Shown here one piece after another: positions 9,617-17,894 of a stretch of DNA of 64,000 nt. A program made the position numbers and the translations under genes. This stretch comes from Shinella daejeonensis. Lineage in GTDB: Bacteria > Pseudomonadota > Alphaproteobacteria > Rhizobiales > Rhizobiaceae. A model generated the notes under the pieces. The model saw only the letters and a program-made list of their open reading frames with translations, was not told where the DNA came from and did no database searches. How positions within the stretch are numbered: position 1 is the first letter of the stretch; each line of letters starts with the position of its first letter. The stretch spans positions 744,001-808,000 of the forward strand of contig NZ_JAHWXY010000001.1 of the NCBI RefSeq assembly GCF_024281235.1, written 5' to 3'.

Positions 9617-11485
9617 CTATTGCGCCGCCGCGTCGTGGCCCAGAAATCCGCCCGACTGGCGCGCCCACAGGCTGGCGTAAAGGCCGCCGTGCGCGACCAG
9701 CGCCGCATGGGTCCCCTCCTCCACGATCCGGCCGTGATCCATGACGATCAGGCGGTCGAGCGCGGCGATGGTGGACAGGCGATGGGCGATGGCGAGAACG
9801 GTCTTGCCGTGCATCAGTTGCTCCAGATTCGACTGGATCGCCGCCTCGACTTCCGAATCGAGCGCCGATGTCGCCTCGTCGAGCACCAGGATCGGCGCAT
9901 CCTTCAGCATCACCCGGGCGATCGCGATCCTCTGGCGCTGGCCGCCGGAGAGCTTCACCCCGCGCTCGCCGACATGGGCGTCGTAGCCCTGCCGTCCGCG
10001 CTGGTCGCTGAGCGCCATGATGAAATCATGCGCCTCCGCCCGGCGCGCCGCCTCGACCATTTCCGCTTCGCCCGCGTCGGGATCGCCGAACAGGATATTG
10101 TCGCGGATCGAACGGTGCAGCAGCGCCGTATCCTGGCTGACCATGCCGATATGGGCGCGCAGCGATTCCTGCGTGACGGCCGAAATGTCCTGGCCGCCGA
10201 CAAGAATGCGGCCGCCCTCCAGGTCGTAGAAGCGCAGCAGCAGGTTGACAAGCGTGGATTTCCCCGCCCCCGAGCGCCCCACGATGCCCACTTTCTCGCC
10301 CGGCCTGATGGCCAGCGACAGCCCCTCGATCACCCCGGACGGGCGGCCATAGTGGAACGTGACGTTCTCGAAGCGGATATCCGGCCGGCGCGCCGCAAGC
10401 GGCACGGCATCCGGCCGGTCCACCAGCCCTATCGGCTGGGAAATGAGGTCCGCCGAATTCTGGATGGTCCCGACGTTGCGCATGATACTGTTCAACTGCG
10501 TCATCAGGCGATTGAGCAGGAAATTGAGCCTGAGGACGAGCGCCAGCGTGAAGGCCACCGCTCCGGAACTGATGAGGCCGGAAAGCCAGAGATGGATACA
10601 AAGCACCGCCATGCCGGCGATCATCAGCCCGGACAGGAAGGCCATGCTGGCGCGAACGCCGGTGAGCAGGCGCGTGAAGCGCAGGATGGTGTCCTGGAAG
10701 ATGTCGAAGCCGTTGCGGATATAACGGTCGTTGGCATCGTCGCGGCCGAAGAGCTTCAGCGTCTGGATATTGGAATAGGCATCCACCATCCGTCCGCTGA
10801 TCATCGAGGCGGCTTCGGCGGACTGGCGCGCCTGCTCGCGGATCTTCGGCACGAAATAGCGCGCCAGCACCGCGAAGGCGCAAAGCCATCCGACGACGAC
10901 CGCCGCAAGCCGCCCGTCGAGCCCGCCGACGAGGACCAGCGTCGTGGCGGTATAGATCGTCACGAACCAGACGCTTTCCATGAACGAGGTGATGACATCG
11001 CCCGTCGCCTGCCCGGCGGACCAGACCTTGGTGACGATGCGGCCGGAAAAATCGTTCTGGAAGAAGGAAAGCGACTGGCGCGCCACATGTACATAGGATT
11101 GCCAGCGCACGAGATTGTAGAAGCCGGGCGTGATCACCTGCTGGTCCACCAGCGCCGTCAGGAAAGCCACGACGAAGCGCAGGACGCCGACCAGCAGCAG
11201 CATGACGACCAGTTCTCCGCCATGCGCGGCGAGCAGTCCGCTCCAGCCGTCCCCCGGCCTGACCGTCGCCAGCATGTCGACCAGCCGACCGACGAACCAG
11301 AAAGTCGCCGCCTCGATCCCCGCCGTCACGCCGCCAAGCACGAGAAGCGCCGCAAACGGCCCCCTCGCCTGGCGGACATAGAACCATACGAAAGCCGCCA
11401 GCCCCGCCGGCGGGCGAAGGTCGTCCTGCCGTGCGAAAGGTTGGATCCAGTTTTCGAACCAGGAAAAAAGCGGCCGGAAGATCAT
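9617..11485 (-). CDS. ABC exporter half-transporter (permease plus ATPase)
   Basis: 622 aa. An N-terminal six-helix exporter domain (about residues 40-320) is fused to a nucleotide-binding domain with GRSGAGKST (Walker A), LSGGQRQRIAIAR (signature), ILVLDEATSALDSEVE (Walker B with catalytic Glu) and AIAHRLSTIA (H-loop). It is most like multidrug/lipid exporters of the MsbA/MdlB type. It lies 89 bp after a closely similar exporter gene on the same strand, so the two may be paralogues acting separately or as a heterodimer. Both ATP sites look catalytically intact. Substrate unknown. Confidence 0.93.
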   Translation of the reverse strand: MIFRPLFSWFENWIQPFARQDDLRPPAGLAAFVWFYVRQARGPFAALLVLGGVTAGIEAATFWFVGRLVDMLATVRPGDGWSGLLAAHGGELVVMLLLVGVLRFVVAFLTALVDQQVITPGFYNLVRWQSYVHVARQSLSFFQNDFSGRIVTKVWSAGQATGDVITSFMESVWFVTIYTATTLVLVGGLDGRLAAVVVGWLCAFAVLARYFVPKIREQARQSAEAASMISGRMVDAYSNIQTLKLFGRDDANDRYIRNGFDIFQDTILRFTRLLTGVRASMAFLSGLMIAGMAVLCIHLWLSGLISSGAVAFTLALVLRLNFLLNRLMTQLNSIMRNVGTIQNSADLISQPIGLVDRPDAVPLAARRPDIRFENVTFHYGRPSGVIEGLSLAIRPGEKVGIVGRSGAGKSTLVNLLLRFYDLEGGRILVGGQDISAVTQESLRAHIGMVSQDTALLHRSIRDNILFGDPDAGEAEMVEAARRAEAHDFIMALSDQRGRQGYDAHVGERGVKLSGGQRQRIAIARVMLKDAPILVLDEATSALDSEVEAAIQSNLEQLMHGKTVLAIAHRLSTIAALDRLIVMDHGRIVEEGTHAALVAHGGLYASLWARQSGGFLGHDAAAQ

Positions 11486-11503
11486 GTCTCCGATATAGGT
11501 TGT

Positions 11504-11520
11504 TTTGCCCGGCGGGCAAA
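11504..11520. promoter_or_regulatory. 17-bp palindrome before the downstream ABC exporter
   Basis: TTTGCCC-GGC-GGGCAAA is a 7-bp perfect dyad, 18 bp upstream of the ATG at 11485. It could be an operator for a dimeric regulator or a small mRNA hairpin close to the ribosome site. It would allow the second exporter to be controlled separately from the first. Confidence 0.35.
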
Positions 11521-11574
11521 TTAAAGATCGGAAAGGCGAGGCCGGCCCGGATGCGGGGCCAGCCTCTTTTCGCC

Positions 11575-13425
11575 CTATTGCGCCGCTGCCGTATCGGCGT
11601 CGTCGGCGATGAAGCCGCCCGACTGGCGGCTCCAGAGGTCGGCATAGATGCCGCCGTTGGCCACCAGTTCGGCATGGGTCCCGGTCTCATGGATCCGGCC
11701 CTTCTCGAGAACGACGAGACGGTCCATTTCCGTCAGCGTCGAGAGGCGATGGGCAATCGCGATCACCGTCTTTCCCTGCATGAGGGCGAAGAGGTTCTCT
11801 TGGATCGCCGCCTCCACCTCGGAATCGAGCGCCGAGGTCGCCTCGTCCAGCACGAGAATAGGCGCATCCTTGAGGAAGACCCGGGCGATCGCGACGCGCT
11901 GGCGCTGGCCGCCGGAGAGCTTCACGCCCCGTTCGCCGACCTGCGCGTCGAGGCCGCTGCGGCCCTGCTGGTCGACAAGCGTCTCGATGAATTCCCAGGC
12001 GTTGGCCTTCCTTGCCGCCTCGATGATCTCCGCGTCGCTCGCTTCCGGCTTGCCGTAGGCGATATTGTCGCGGATCGAGCGGTGAAGCAGCGAGGTATCC
12101 TGCGTCACCACGCCGATCTGCGCGCGCAGGCTGTCCTGCGTGACGGTGGTGATATCCTTGCCGTCGATGGTGATGCGGCCGGATTCCAGATCGTAGAAGC
12201 GCAGCAGCACGTTCATCAGCGTCGTCTTGCCCGCACCGGAGCGCCCGACAAGGCCGACCTTCTCCCCCGCCCGGATCTCCAGCGACAGATCCTCGATCAC
12301 CCCCTTGTTCTTGCCGTAGTGGAAGCGGAGATGTTCGAAGGCGATCTCGCCCCTGGCCTGCGCGAGCGGGGCTGCGTCCTTGCGGTCGGAGATATCGTGC
12401 GGCTTGGTCATCATGCCCATGCCGTCATAGACGGTGCCGATGTTTTCGAACAGCGCCGTCACCTCCCACATGACCCATTGCGACATGCCGTTGATGCGCA
12501 TGGCGAGGCCCACGGCGACCGCCACCGCGCCGACCGAAACGTCGCCGGCCATCCAGAAGTGGATGCCGATGGCCGCCGTGGCGAAAAGCGCAAGGACATT
12601 GTTGATGTCGATGGTGATGTTGAACAGGGTGATCAGCCGCATCTGGCGATGCACGGTCACGAGAAATCCGTCCATGCCGTCGCGCGCATAGGCCTCCTCG
12701 CGGCCGGCATGCGAAAACAGCTTCACCGTCGCGATATTGGTGTAGCTGTCGACGATGCGTCCCGTCATCATCGAGCGCGCATCCGCCTGCTGGCGGGAGA
12801 TCACCATGAGTTTCGGCACGAAATACCGCAGGATCAGCCCATAGACGACGAGCCAGACAAGAAGCGGCATGACCAGCCGGTAGTCCGCCGCGCCGATGAC
12901 CGCGATCATCGAGACGAAATAGCTCACCACATAGACGAAGACGTCGATGATCTTCATCACCGTCTCGCGCACCGAAAGCGCCGTCTGCATGACCTTCGTC
13001 GAGACGCGGCCGGCGAACTCGTTGGAAAAGAACGTCATGCTCTGCCGGATCAGGTAGCGATGCATCTGCCAGCGGGCGATCATCGGGAAGTTGCCCGCGA
13101 GCGCCTGATGCATGGTCAGCGTATGGAGCGCGCCGAAACCGGGGATGATGAGAAGCAGCAGCGCCGCCATCCAGATCAGCGTCTTGCCCTCGCGGGCGAG
13201 GAACGTCTCGGGATCGCTGCCCGAAAGCCAGTCGATGATATTGCCGAGGAACTGGAACAGCACCACTTCCGCGACACCGAGCACCATCGAGCAGACGCCG
13301 AGCAGTATGAGCCAGGGCGCGGCCGGACGCGTATAGTGCCACAGGAAGGCGAGGAGGCCCTTCGGCGGCAGGCCGGGCGCCTCGGAAGGATAGGGATTCA
13401 AACGACTTTCGAACCAGCCGAACAT
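11575..13425 (-). CDS. ABC exporter half-transporter (permease plus ATPase), upstream paralogue
   Basis: 616 aa from ATG 13425 (MFGWFESRLNPYP), which has GGAG at -8 to -11. The frame stays open further upstream without a better start. It has a six-helix exporter domain followed by a complete nucleotide-binding domain: GRSGAGKTT, LSGGQRQRVAIAR, ILVLDEATSALDSEVE and AIAHRLSTL. It is closely similar to the next gene, including the WFES/WFEN start and the C-terminal LWSRQSGGF, indicating tandem duplication. An 18-codon leader ORF precedes it and its ribosome site lies in a possible hairpin, hinting at inducible translation. Confidence 0.93.
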   Translation of the reverse strand: MFGWFESRLNPYPSEAPGLPPKGLLAFLWHYTRPAAPWLILLGVCSMVLGVAEVVLFQFLGNIIDWLSGSDPETFLAREGKTLIWMAALLLLIIPGFGALHTLTMHQALAGNFPMIARWQMHRYLIRQSMTFFSNEFAGRVSTKVMQTALSVRETVMKIIDVFVYVVSYFVSMIAVIGAADYRLVMPLLVWLVVYGLILRYFVPKLMVISRQQADARSMMTGRIVDSYTNIATVKLFSHAGREEAYARDGMDGFLVTVHRQMRLITLFNITIDINNVLALFATAAIGIHFWMAGDVSVGAVAVAVGLAMRINGMSQWVMWEVTALFENIGTVYDGMGMMTKPHDISDRKDAAPLAQARGEIAFEHLRFHYGKNKGVIEDLSLEIRAGEKVGLVGRSGAGKTTLMNVLLRFYDLESGRITIDGKDITTVTQDSLRAQIGVVTQDTSLLHRSIRDNIAYGKPEASDAEIIEAARKANAWEFIETLVDQQGRSGLDAQVGERGVKLSGGQRQRVAIARVFLKDAPILVLDEATSALDSEVEAAIQENLFALMQGKTVIAIAHRLSTLTEMDRLVVLEKGRIHETGTHAELVANGGIYADLWSRQSGGFIADDADTAAAQ

Positions 13426-13426
13426 T

Positions 13427-13456
13427 GGCTCACTCCATGAAATGCAAGGCGGAGCC
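13427..13456 (-). promoter_or_regulatory. Possible hairpin around the exporter ribosome-binding site
   Basis: On the minus strand GGCTC (13456-13452) can pair with GAGCC (13431-13427), placing the GGAG ribosome site (13436-13433) in the loop just before ATG 13425. The stem is short, so this is only suggestive. It matters because a leader ORF lies upstream. Confidence 0.25.
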
Positions 13457-13574
13457 GGCGCGACAGGCGATCGGTCCCGGGCTCCCGAAGGACGTCGCGG
13501 CGCGGGCAAGGCGTCACGCAGCGAATCGGAAAAGAAATGCTGTGAAGGAAAGGAAGAGAATAGCGGCGGAACGT

Positions 13575-13631
13575 CTAGACGAGACGGGGCGTAATCCCGG
13601 CCGGAAGGCGCAGCCGATTCGATTTATCCAT
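13575..13631 (-). CDS. 18-aa leader peptide ORF with Arg-Leu-Arg motif upstream of the ABC exporters
   Basis: Minus-strand ATG at 13631, stop TAG at 13575; peptide MDKSNRLRLPAGITPRLV. It has one of the best ribosome sites in the window (GGGAGGG, 6-7 bp before ATG). It lies 149 bp upstream of the first ABC exporter on the same strand and overlaps no other gene. Arg-x-Arg motifs, especially RLR as in the ErmD leader, make ribosomes stall when macrolides are bound. An RLR leader before drug-exporter-like genes is therefore a candidate drug-sensing attenuator. That function is inference; the ORF and its ribosome site are seen directly. Confidence 0.5.
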   Translation of the reverse strand: MDKSNRLRLPAGITPRLV

Positions 13632-13801
13632 CGTCACCCTCCCTTGTCTCGCGTTGCAGATGCGCCCTGAATAGCCCGGAACGGCGGTTTTTTCCAGTCA
13701 CCCCGCCGCGGTTTCCTCGCCCCGGGTCCCTCTGTTGCCATATCGACACAGATTGACTAAGCCGTGGCCGGTCTTTCACCGCGCTCCCCTACGGCGGCTC
13801 C
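13632..13801. other. Divergent promoter region between the exporter leader and trmL
   Basis: 170 bp between the leader ORF (minus strand) and trmL (plus strand). It should hold both promoters. I see no confident -35/-10 pair, repeat or RNA gene. Confidence 0.35.
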
Positions 13802-14266
13802 ATGTCCGGTCTCAGCATCGCTCTTTACCAGCCCGACATCGCCGGCAACACCGGAACGCTGCTGCGTTTTGCGGCCTGCCTCGGCCTTTCGGTGGAAGTG
13901 ATCGAACCGGCGGGATTCGATCTTTCGGATCGCAGCCTGCGGCGCGCCGGCATGGATTATCTCGCGTCTGCCGCCCTCACCCGCCACATAAACTGGGACC
14001 GCTTCGAGACATGGAGAAAGGCGGAAAACCGCCGCCTCGTGCTCGCATCGACCCGGGCCGCGACACCCTATACGGATTTTCGCTACCAGCCGCGCGACAT
14101 CCTGCTCTTCGGCCGGGAGAGCGCCGGCGTGCCCGATCCCGTGCATGAGGCCGCCGACGGACGGGTGCTGATCCCGATGCTGGAGGGCCGCCGCTCGATC
14201 AATATCGCGCTTTCCGCGGCGATGGTCTGCGGCGAAGCCTTGCGCCAGACGAAAAGTTTTCCCTGA
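13802..14266 (+). CDS. trmL: tRNA (cytidine/uridine-34-2'-O)-methyltransferase, SPOUT family
   Basis: 154 aa, standard TrmL length. It methylates the 2'-OH of the wobble nucleotide in tRNA-Leu isoacceptors in characterised relatives. Motifs of the knotted SPOUT fold are present: PDIAGNTGTLLRFAA near the N-terminus, LLFGRESAGVP (about 101-111) and RRSINIALSAAM (about 129-140), which form the AdoMet-binding knot. It is a single gene transcribed away from the ABC exporters. Confidence 0.92.
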   Translation: MSGLSIALYQPDIAGNTGTLLRFAACLGLSVEVIEPAGFDLSDRSLRRAGMDYLASAALTRHINWDRFETWRKAENRRLVLASTRAATPYTDFRYQPRDILLFGRESAGVPDPVHEAADGRVLIPMLEGRRSINIALSAAMVCGEALRQTKSFP

Positions 14267-14279
14267 CGCCCGCGGCAGA

Positions 14280-15587
14280 TCATCCGAGGTGGGACGCCAG
14301 CAGCTTGTCGACCCGCCGCCCGTCCATGTCCACCACTTCGAAACGCCAACCGAGCGTGTCGGTGACATCTCCGGTCTTGGGCAGGCGCCGCAGGGACTCG
14401 ATCACCAGTCCGGCGGCCGTCTGATAACCCCGGCGGGCGGGAAGCGTGAAACCGAGGCGGTCGGCCATTTCATCGATCGGCATGGAGCCGGCAATCAGCC
14501 AGGAACCGTCCTCCCGCTGCACCGCATGTTCGTCGTCGCCTTCCTCCGTATCGGCGCGGAAGACGCCGGCGATGGCCTCCAGCACGTCAGTCGGGGTCAG
14601 AACGCCTTCGAAATGGCCGTATTCGTCATGAACGAGCATCATCGGCACCGGCGTGTCGCGAAGCTGCTCCAGCACGCGCATCGCGTCCAGCGTGTCCGGC
14701 ACGATGGGCGCGGGACGGATATGGGTGCGAATGTCAAAAGCCTCACCGGACAGCATGGCGGCGAAAAGTTCACGCTTCTGGACGATGCCGACGATGGTTT
14801 CCGGCCCGCCGTCGGCGACGGGCAGGCGCGAATGCGGGCTCTCGATGAGTTGCTGGCGGATTTCCTCGAGGCTGTCGCCCAGATCGATCCAGTCGACGTC
14901 GTTGCGCGGGGTCATGAGCCCGCGCGCCTCGCGATCGGAAAAACGCATGACGCCGGCGATCATCTGTTTTTCGCCGCCCTCGATGACGCCTGCGGCCTCC
15001 GCCTCCGCGACGATGGTCTTGATCTCTTCGTCCGTCACGGTGCTTTCCGACACCGCGCTCTGGCCGAGCAACTTGAAAATCGCCCTTGTCGAAGCGTCCA
15101 GGATCCACACGGCCGGCGCGCCGACCCGCGCCAGAAGCGACATTGTCGGCGCGACGACGATGGCAAAACGCTCCGGATTGCGCAACGCCACCTGCTTCGG
15201 CACGAGTTCGCCGACGACCACCGACAGATAGGTGATGCTCGAGATGACGATACCGTAGCCCAGCGGATCGACGAGCCACGGCGCCACGCCCTGTTCGGCC
15301 AGGATATCGCGCAGCCGGCCGCCGAGCGCCGCGCCCGAGAAGGCCCCCGCAAGGATGCCGATGAGCGTGATGCCGATCTGCACGGTGGAGAGGAACTTTC
15401 CGGGATTTTCCGCCAGTTTCAGCGCCGAGGCCGCGCCACGCGAACCTTGGGCGGCCAGCGTCTTCAGCCGCAGCTTGCGCGACGAAACGATAGACAATTC
15501 GGAAAGAGCAAAAACCCCATTCAAAAGGATGAGGAAAACAGCGATCGCGAGTTCGAACAAGTACGATGAGCCGCGCTTGACCCGCAA
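14280..15587 (-). CDS. CNNM/CorC-HlyC family membrane protein with CBS domains
   Basis: About 435 aa. An N-terminal DUF21/CNNM membrane domain with about four helices begins LFELAIAVFLILLNGVFALS. A CBS pair follows (about residues 205-330), then a C-terminal CorC/HlyC domain. Family members are linked to magnesium/cobalt efflux; the hemolysin name is historical. The start is uncertain: TTG 15587 has AAAGG upstream, TTG 15560 would begin at the first helix, and GTG 15659 gives the longest version. Convergent with trmL, 13 bp apart. Confidence 0.9.
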   Translation of the reverse strand: MRVKRGSSYLFELAIAVFLILLNGVFALSELSIVSSRKLRLKTLAAQGSRGAASALKLAENPGKFLSTVQIGITLIGILAGAFSGAALGGRLRDILAEQGVAPWLVDPLGYGIVISSITYLSVVVGELVPKQVALRNPERFAIVVAPTMSLLARVGAPAVWILDASTRAIFKLLGQSAVSESTVTDEEIKTIVAEAEAAGVIEGGEKQMIAGVMRFSDREARGLMTPRNDVDWIDLGDSLEEIRQQLIESPHSRLPVADGGPETIVGIVQKRELFAAMLSGEAFDIRTHIRPAPIVPDTLDAMRVLEQLRDTPVPMMLVHDEYGHFEGVLTPTDVLEAIAGVFRADTEEGDDEHAVQREDGSWLIAGSMPIDEMADRLGFTLPARRGYQTAAGLVIESLRRLPKTGDVTDTLGWRFEVVDMDGRRVDKLLASHLG

Positions 15588-15681
15588 CGGCGCCTTTCGG
15601 TTATTGGCGATGGCCGGAAGATAGGCAACGCTCGCCCCGCCGTCAATATGGACAAGCACACAGGCTCGACTGCGGAAGGGT

Positions 15682-15939
15682 TTAATCGGCGCTGCTCAGC
15701 CGCCGCATGGTGAATTCCACCCGATCGCCGTCGAGCGCGCGCCAGCTTTCCACCGCCGTCCAATAGGCCGCCTTGGGCCATTGATCGAACCATTCACGCG
15801 CCTTTTCGCGCGCCGCCTGCCGCTCCATGCAGAAGGTTTCGCGTACGAAGGCCCCTCCGCCCGCCGCTTTCATCTGCCGATGGCGTTCGATCTGGCGGCG
15901 AAGGCCATGAAGCGGCGGCGGACCTGGAACACGCGCCAT
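15682..15939 (-). CDS. Small conserved-type protein of unknown function (85 aa)
   Basis: Starts at ATG 15939 behind a perfect GGAGGG ribosome site and encodes 85 aa rich in Arg, Glu, Trp and Ala (for example [19 protein letters not shown]). The spacing of aromatic and basic residues and the MARVP start look like a real small soluble protein. No domain is recognised. Divergently transcribed from hemF across 159 bp, so the two may share regulation. Confidence 0.7.
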   Translation of the reverse strand: MARVPGPPPLHGLRRQIERHRQMKAAGGGAFVRETFCMERQAAREKAREWFDQWPKAAYWTAVESWRALDGDRVEFTMRRLSSAD

Positions 15940-16098
15940 GGGATTTCCCTCCGGACACTCCTTTTTCCTCCTGGAAAGATAAGCGACGCCGGCCGGTTTT
16001 GCGAGTCGGCCGCCGTTTCCGTACGGTTGCAAAACGGCGTAAACTTGAGGACTGTGCGCAAAGCGATTCGGAGACGCTGCCGCCGGAGGCATGAGAAC

Positions 16099-17010
16099 AT
16101 GGAACGACCCGACCTGCCGCAAGGCTTGCCCGAAGATATCGGCGACAAGATGGCGATGGCCCGCGCCTGGTTCGAGCAATTGCGCGACCTGATCTGCGGC
16201 GCCTTCGAAACGATCGAGGACGATCTGGAAGGTCCGCTTTCCGACCAGCCGCCCGGCCGCTTCGAGGCGCGCGACTGGTTGCGCGAGAATGGCGAAGGCG
16301 GCGGCGGCCGCATGTCGATGATGTCGGGCCGGGTCTTCGAGAAGGTCGGCGTTCACACCTCCACCGTACACGGGGAATTCTCGCCGGAATTCAGGAAGCA
16401 GATCCCGGGGGCCGAAGAGGATCCCGCATTCTGGGCTTCGGGCATCTCGCTGATCGCCCATCCGGTCAATCCCAACGTTCCGGCCGTGCATATGAACACC
16501 CGGATGGTCGTCACCACCAGCCACTGGTTCGGCGGCGGCGCGGATCTGACGCCGGTGCTCGACCGCCGCCGCGCCATGAGCGACCCGGATACGATCCTCT
16601 TCCACAAGGCGATGGAAATCGCCTGCAATCGCCACGCCGTCGCCGACCACGCGAAGTTCAAGCAATGGTGCGACGAATATTTCTTCCTCAAGCACCGCAA
16701 CGAGCCGCGCGGCACCGGCGGCATTTTCTACGATTGGCTGCACTCGTCGGAGGAACTGGGCGGCTGGGACGCCGATTTCGCCTTCACGCAGGACGTCGGC
16801 CGCGTCTTCGCCATGGTCTATCCAAAAATCGTGCGGGCGAATTTCAACGAGGACTGGACCGAGGCGGACCGCGACGAGCAGCTCGTGCGCCGTGGCCGAT
16901 ACGTCGAGTTCAACCTGCTTTACGACCGCGGCACGATCTTCGGCCTCAAGACCGGCGGCAATGTCGATTCGATCCTGTCGTCGCTGCCCCCGGCCGTCCG
17001 CTGGCCGTAA
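16099..17010 (+). CDS. hemF: Oxygen-dependent coproporphyrinogen III oxidase
   Basis: 303 aa from ATG 16099 with GGAGG 10 bp upstream. The frame stays open further upstream, but [14 protein letters not shown] is a typical HemF start. Conserved segments include [25 protein letters not shown] and [14 protein letters not shown], and the C-terminal [20 protein letters not shown]. It performs the aerobic decarboxylation of coproporphyrinogen III in heme synthesis. Standing alone rather than in a heme operon is normal for rhizobia. Confidence 0.96.
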   Translation: MERPDLPQGLPEDIGDKMAMARAWFEQLRDLICGAFETIEDDLEGPLSDQPPGRFEARDWLRENGEGGGGRMSMMSGRVFEKVGVHTSTVHGEFSPEFRKQIPGAEEDPAFWASGISLIAHPVNPNVPAVHMNTRMVVTTSHWFGGGADLTPVLDRRRAMSDPDTILFHKAMEIACNRHAVADHAKFKQWCDEYFFLKHRNEPRGTGGIFYDWLHSSEELGGWDADFAFTQDVGRVFAMVYPKIVRANFNEDWTEADRDEQLVRRGRYVEFNLLYDRGTIFGLKTGGNVDSILSSLPPAVRWP

Positions 17011-17108
17011 GGCCGCCGACGGTAACAATCCGATACGGCCTTGTGATTATCCGTGATCGCCTTTGCATGATAGACTGCGCCCAGCATGATTTCATCGAGG
17101 AGGTTATC

Positions 17109-17357
17109 ATGGTGATGACGGTACGCAGTGCCTCTGAGGCGGGTCCCGCCCCGCAATCCTCCGGGTCTATCGACCGGCTTGCCGAAGCCTTGCGAGCCGA
17201 AAGCGGCGTGGACCTTCCCCGGGCCTATTTCATCGAGGAGGCGCGCCGTCGGCTGGCCGGCGGCCCCGTCTACGATATTTCCGGCAGCAAGCCCGGAACG
17301 GAACTCCAGTCCTCCGCCTGCTTCGACGCCTGGGCCAGGAGCGGGCACGACGCCTGA
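17109..17357 (+). CDS. Small protein of unknown function (82 aa)
   Basis: ATG 17109 is preceded by a perfect AGGAGG at optimal spacing. The frame is open upstream, but only the segment from this ATG looks like a gene. The peptide is hydrophilic with an amphipathic middle (SIDRLAEALRAESGVDLPR, then FIEEARRRLAG) and one Cys near the end. No family is recognised. It is followed by an imperfect palindromic repeat and a DUF1059 gene. Confidence 0.65.
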   Translation: MVMTVRSASEAGPAPQSSGSIDRLAEALRAESGVDLPRAYFIEEARRRLAGGPVYDISGSKPGTELQSSACFDAWARSGHDA

Positions 17358-17396
17358 GCGGAGCACCGGAGCCTTTGCCGCGCCGGTCGTCTCTGC

Positions 17397-17440
17397 TAGA
17401 GTATTTCCCGCCGGAGCGAGATCGCTTCGGCGTCGGATAA
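17397..17440. repeat. Imperfect palindromic intergenic repeat, CTAGAG type
   Basis: Begins CTAGAGTATTTCC and can fold with GTATT/AATAC, GCCG/CGGC and GCG/CGC pairings. The head matches the two other CTAGAG elements in the window (17737-17780 and 56564-56608). These resemble the short palindromic repeats dispersed in Rhizobiaceae intergenic regions. Confidence 0.5.
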
Positions 17441-17523
17441 TACGATAGAAACAATATACTGGAACAAATCCGGCGAGCCGGACTTGCTCCGGGGTCGCTG
17501 CGTTGAAACGACAGGAGATGGTC

Positions 17524-17715
17524 ATGAGACTTTTTGAATGCGGTTCACTCGTTCCCGGCTGCGACTGGCACACCCGCGCCGACGATGACGCCGAAGTCGT
17601 CCGCCGCGCCGTGGAGCACCTTCGCAGCGCCCACGGCGAGACCACGATCCGGGAAAATATGGTCGACAACATCAAGGCGCGCATCGTCAACGAAAAAAGA
17701 GCCGATGCCGCCTGA
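17524..17715 (+). CDS. DUF1059 family small protein
   Basis: 63 aa from ATG 17524, with AGGAG 6 bp upstream (an in-frame ATG lies at 17518 and TTG at 17503). It begins MRLFECGSLVPGCDWHTRAD, the Cys-x6-Cys plus Asp-Trp signature of DUF1059, followed by a helical His/Glu-rich part. Function unknown. The two spaced cysteines suggest metal binding or a redox role, which is unproven. Lies between two palindromic repeats. Confidence 0.8.
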   Translation: MRLFECGSLVPGCDWHTRADDDAEVVRRAVEHLRSAHGETTIRENMVDNIKARIVNEKRADAA

Positions 17716-17736
17716 TCGCCGTCCGTCCGCCTTTCG

Positions 17737-17780
17737 CTAGAGCGGTTCCGGTTTTCACAAAATCGGCGGAACCGCTCTAT
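17737..17780. repeat. Perfect 13-bp palindromic repeat, CTAGAGCGGTTCC type
   Basis: TAGAGCGGTTCCG (17738-17750) is repeated inverted at 17767-17779 with a 16-nt AT-richer loop. This is the classic dispersed Rhizobiaceae intergenic palindrome. Between the DUF1059 gene and convergent cca it can also serve as a bidirectional transcript end. Confidence 0.75.
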
Positions 17781-17894
17781 CTCTCTATTCTAGCCGCATT
17801 TCCGGACGCAAAGCCGTCTCGCACTTTCGCTGGGAATGCTCTGACCGCCCGGTCGGGCGCAAACATCACGCGGCCGGGCCCCGCGCCCGTCCCG

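Noticed and set aside
9482-13440. Long plus-strand frames (680 and 669 codons) opposite the ABC exporters
   Set aside because: Both are His/Arg/Asp-rich antisense readings with no recognisable domain; the minus-strand exporters carry full motif sets.
13425-13670. 81-codon plus-strand frame between the exporters and trmL
   Set aside because: No ribosome site or recognisable protein; it runs opposite the leader ORF and exporter 5' end.
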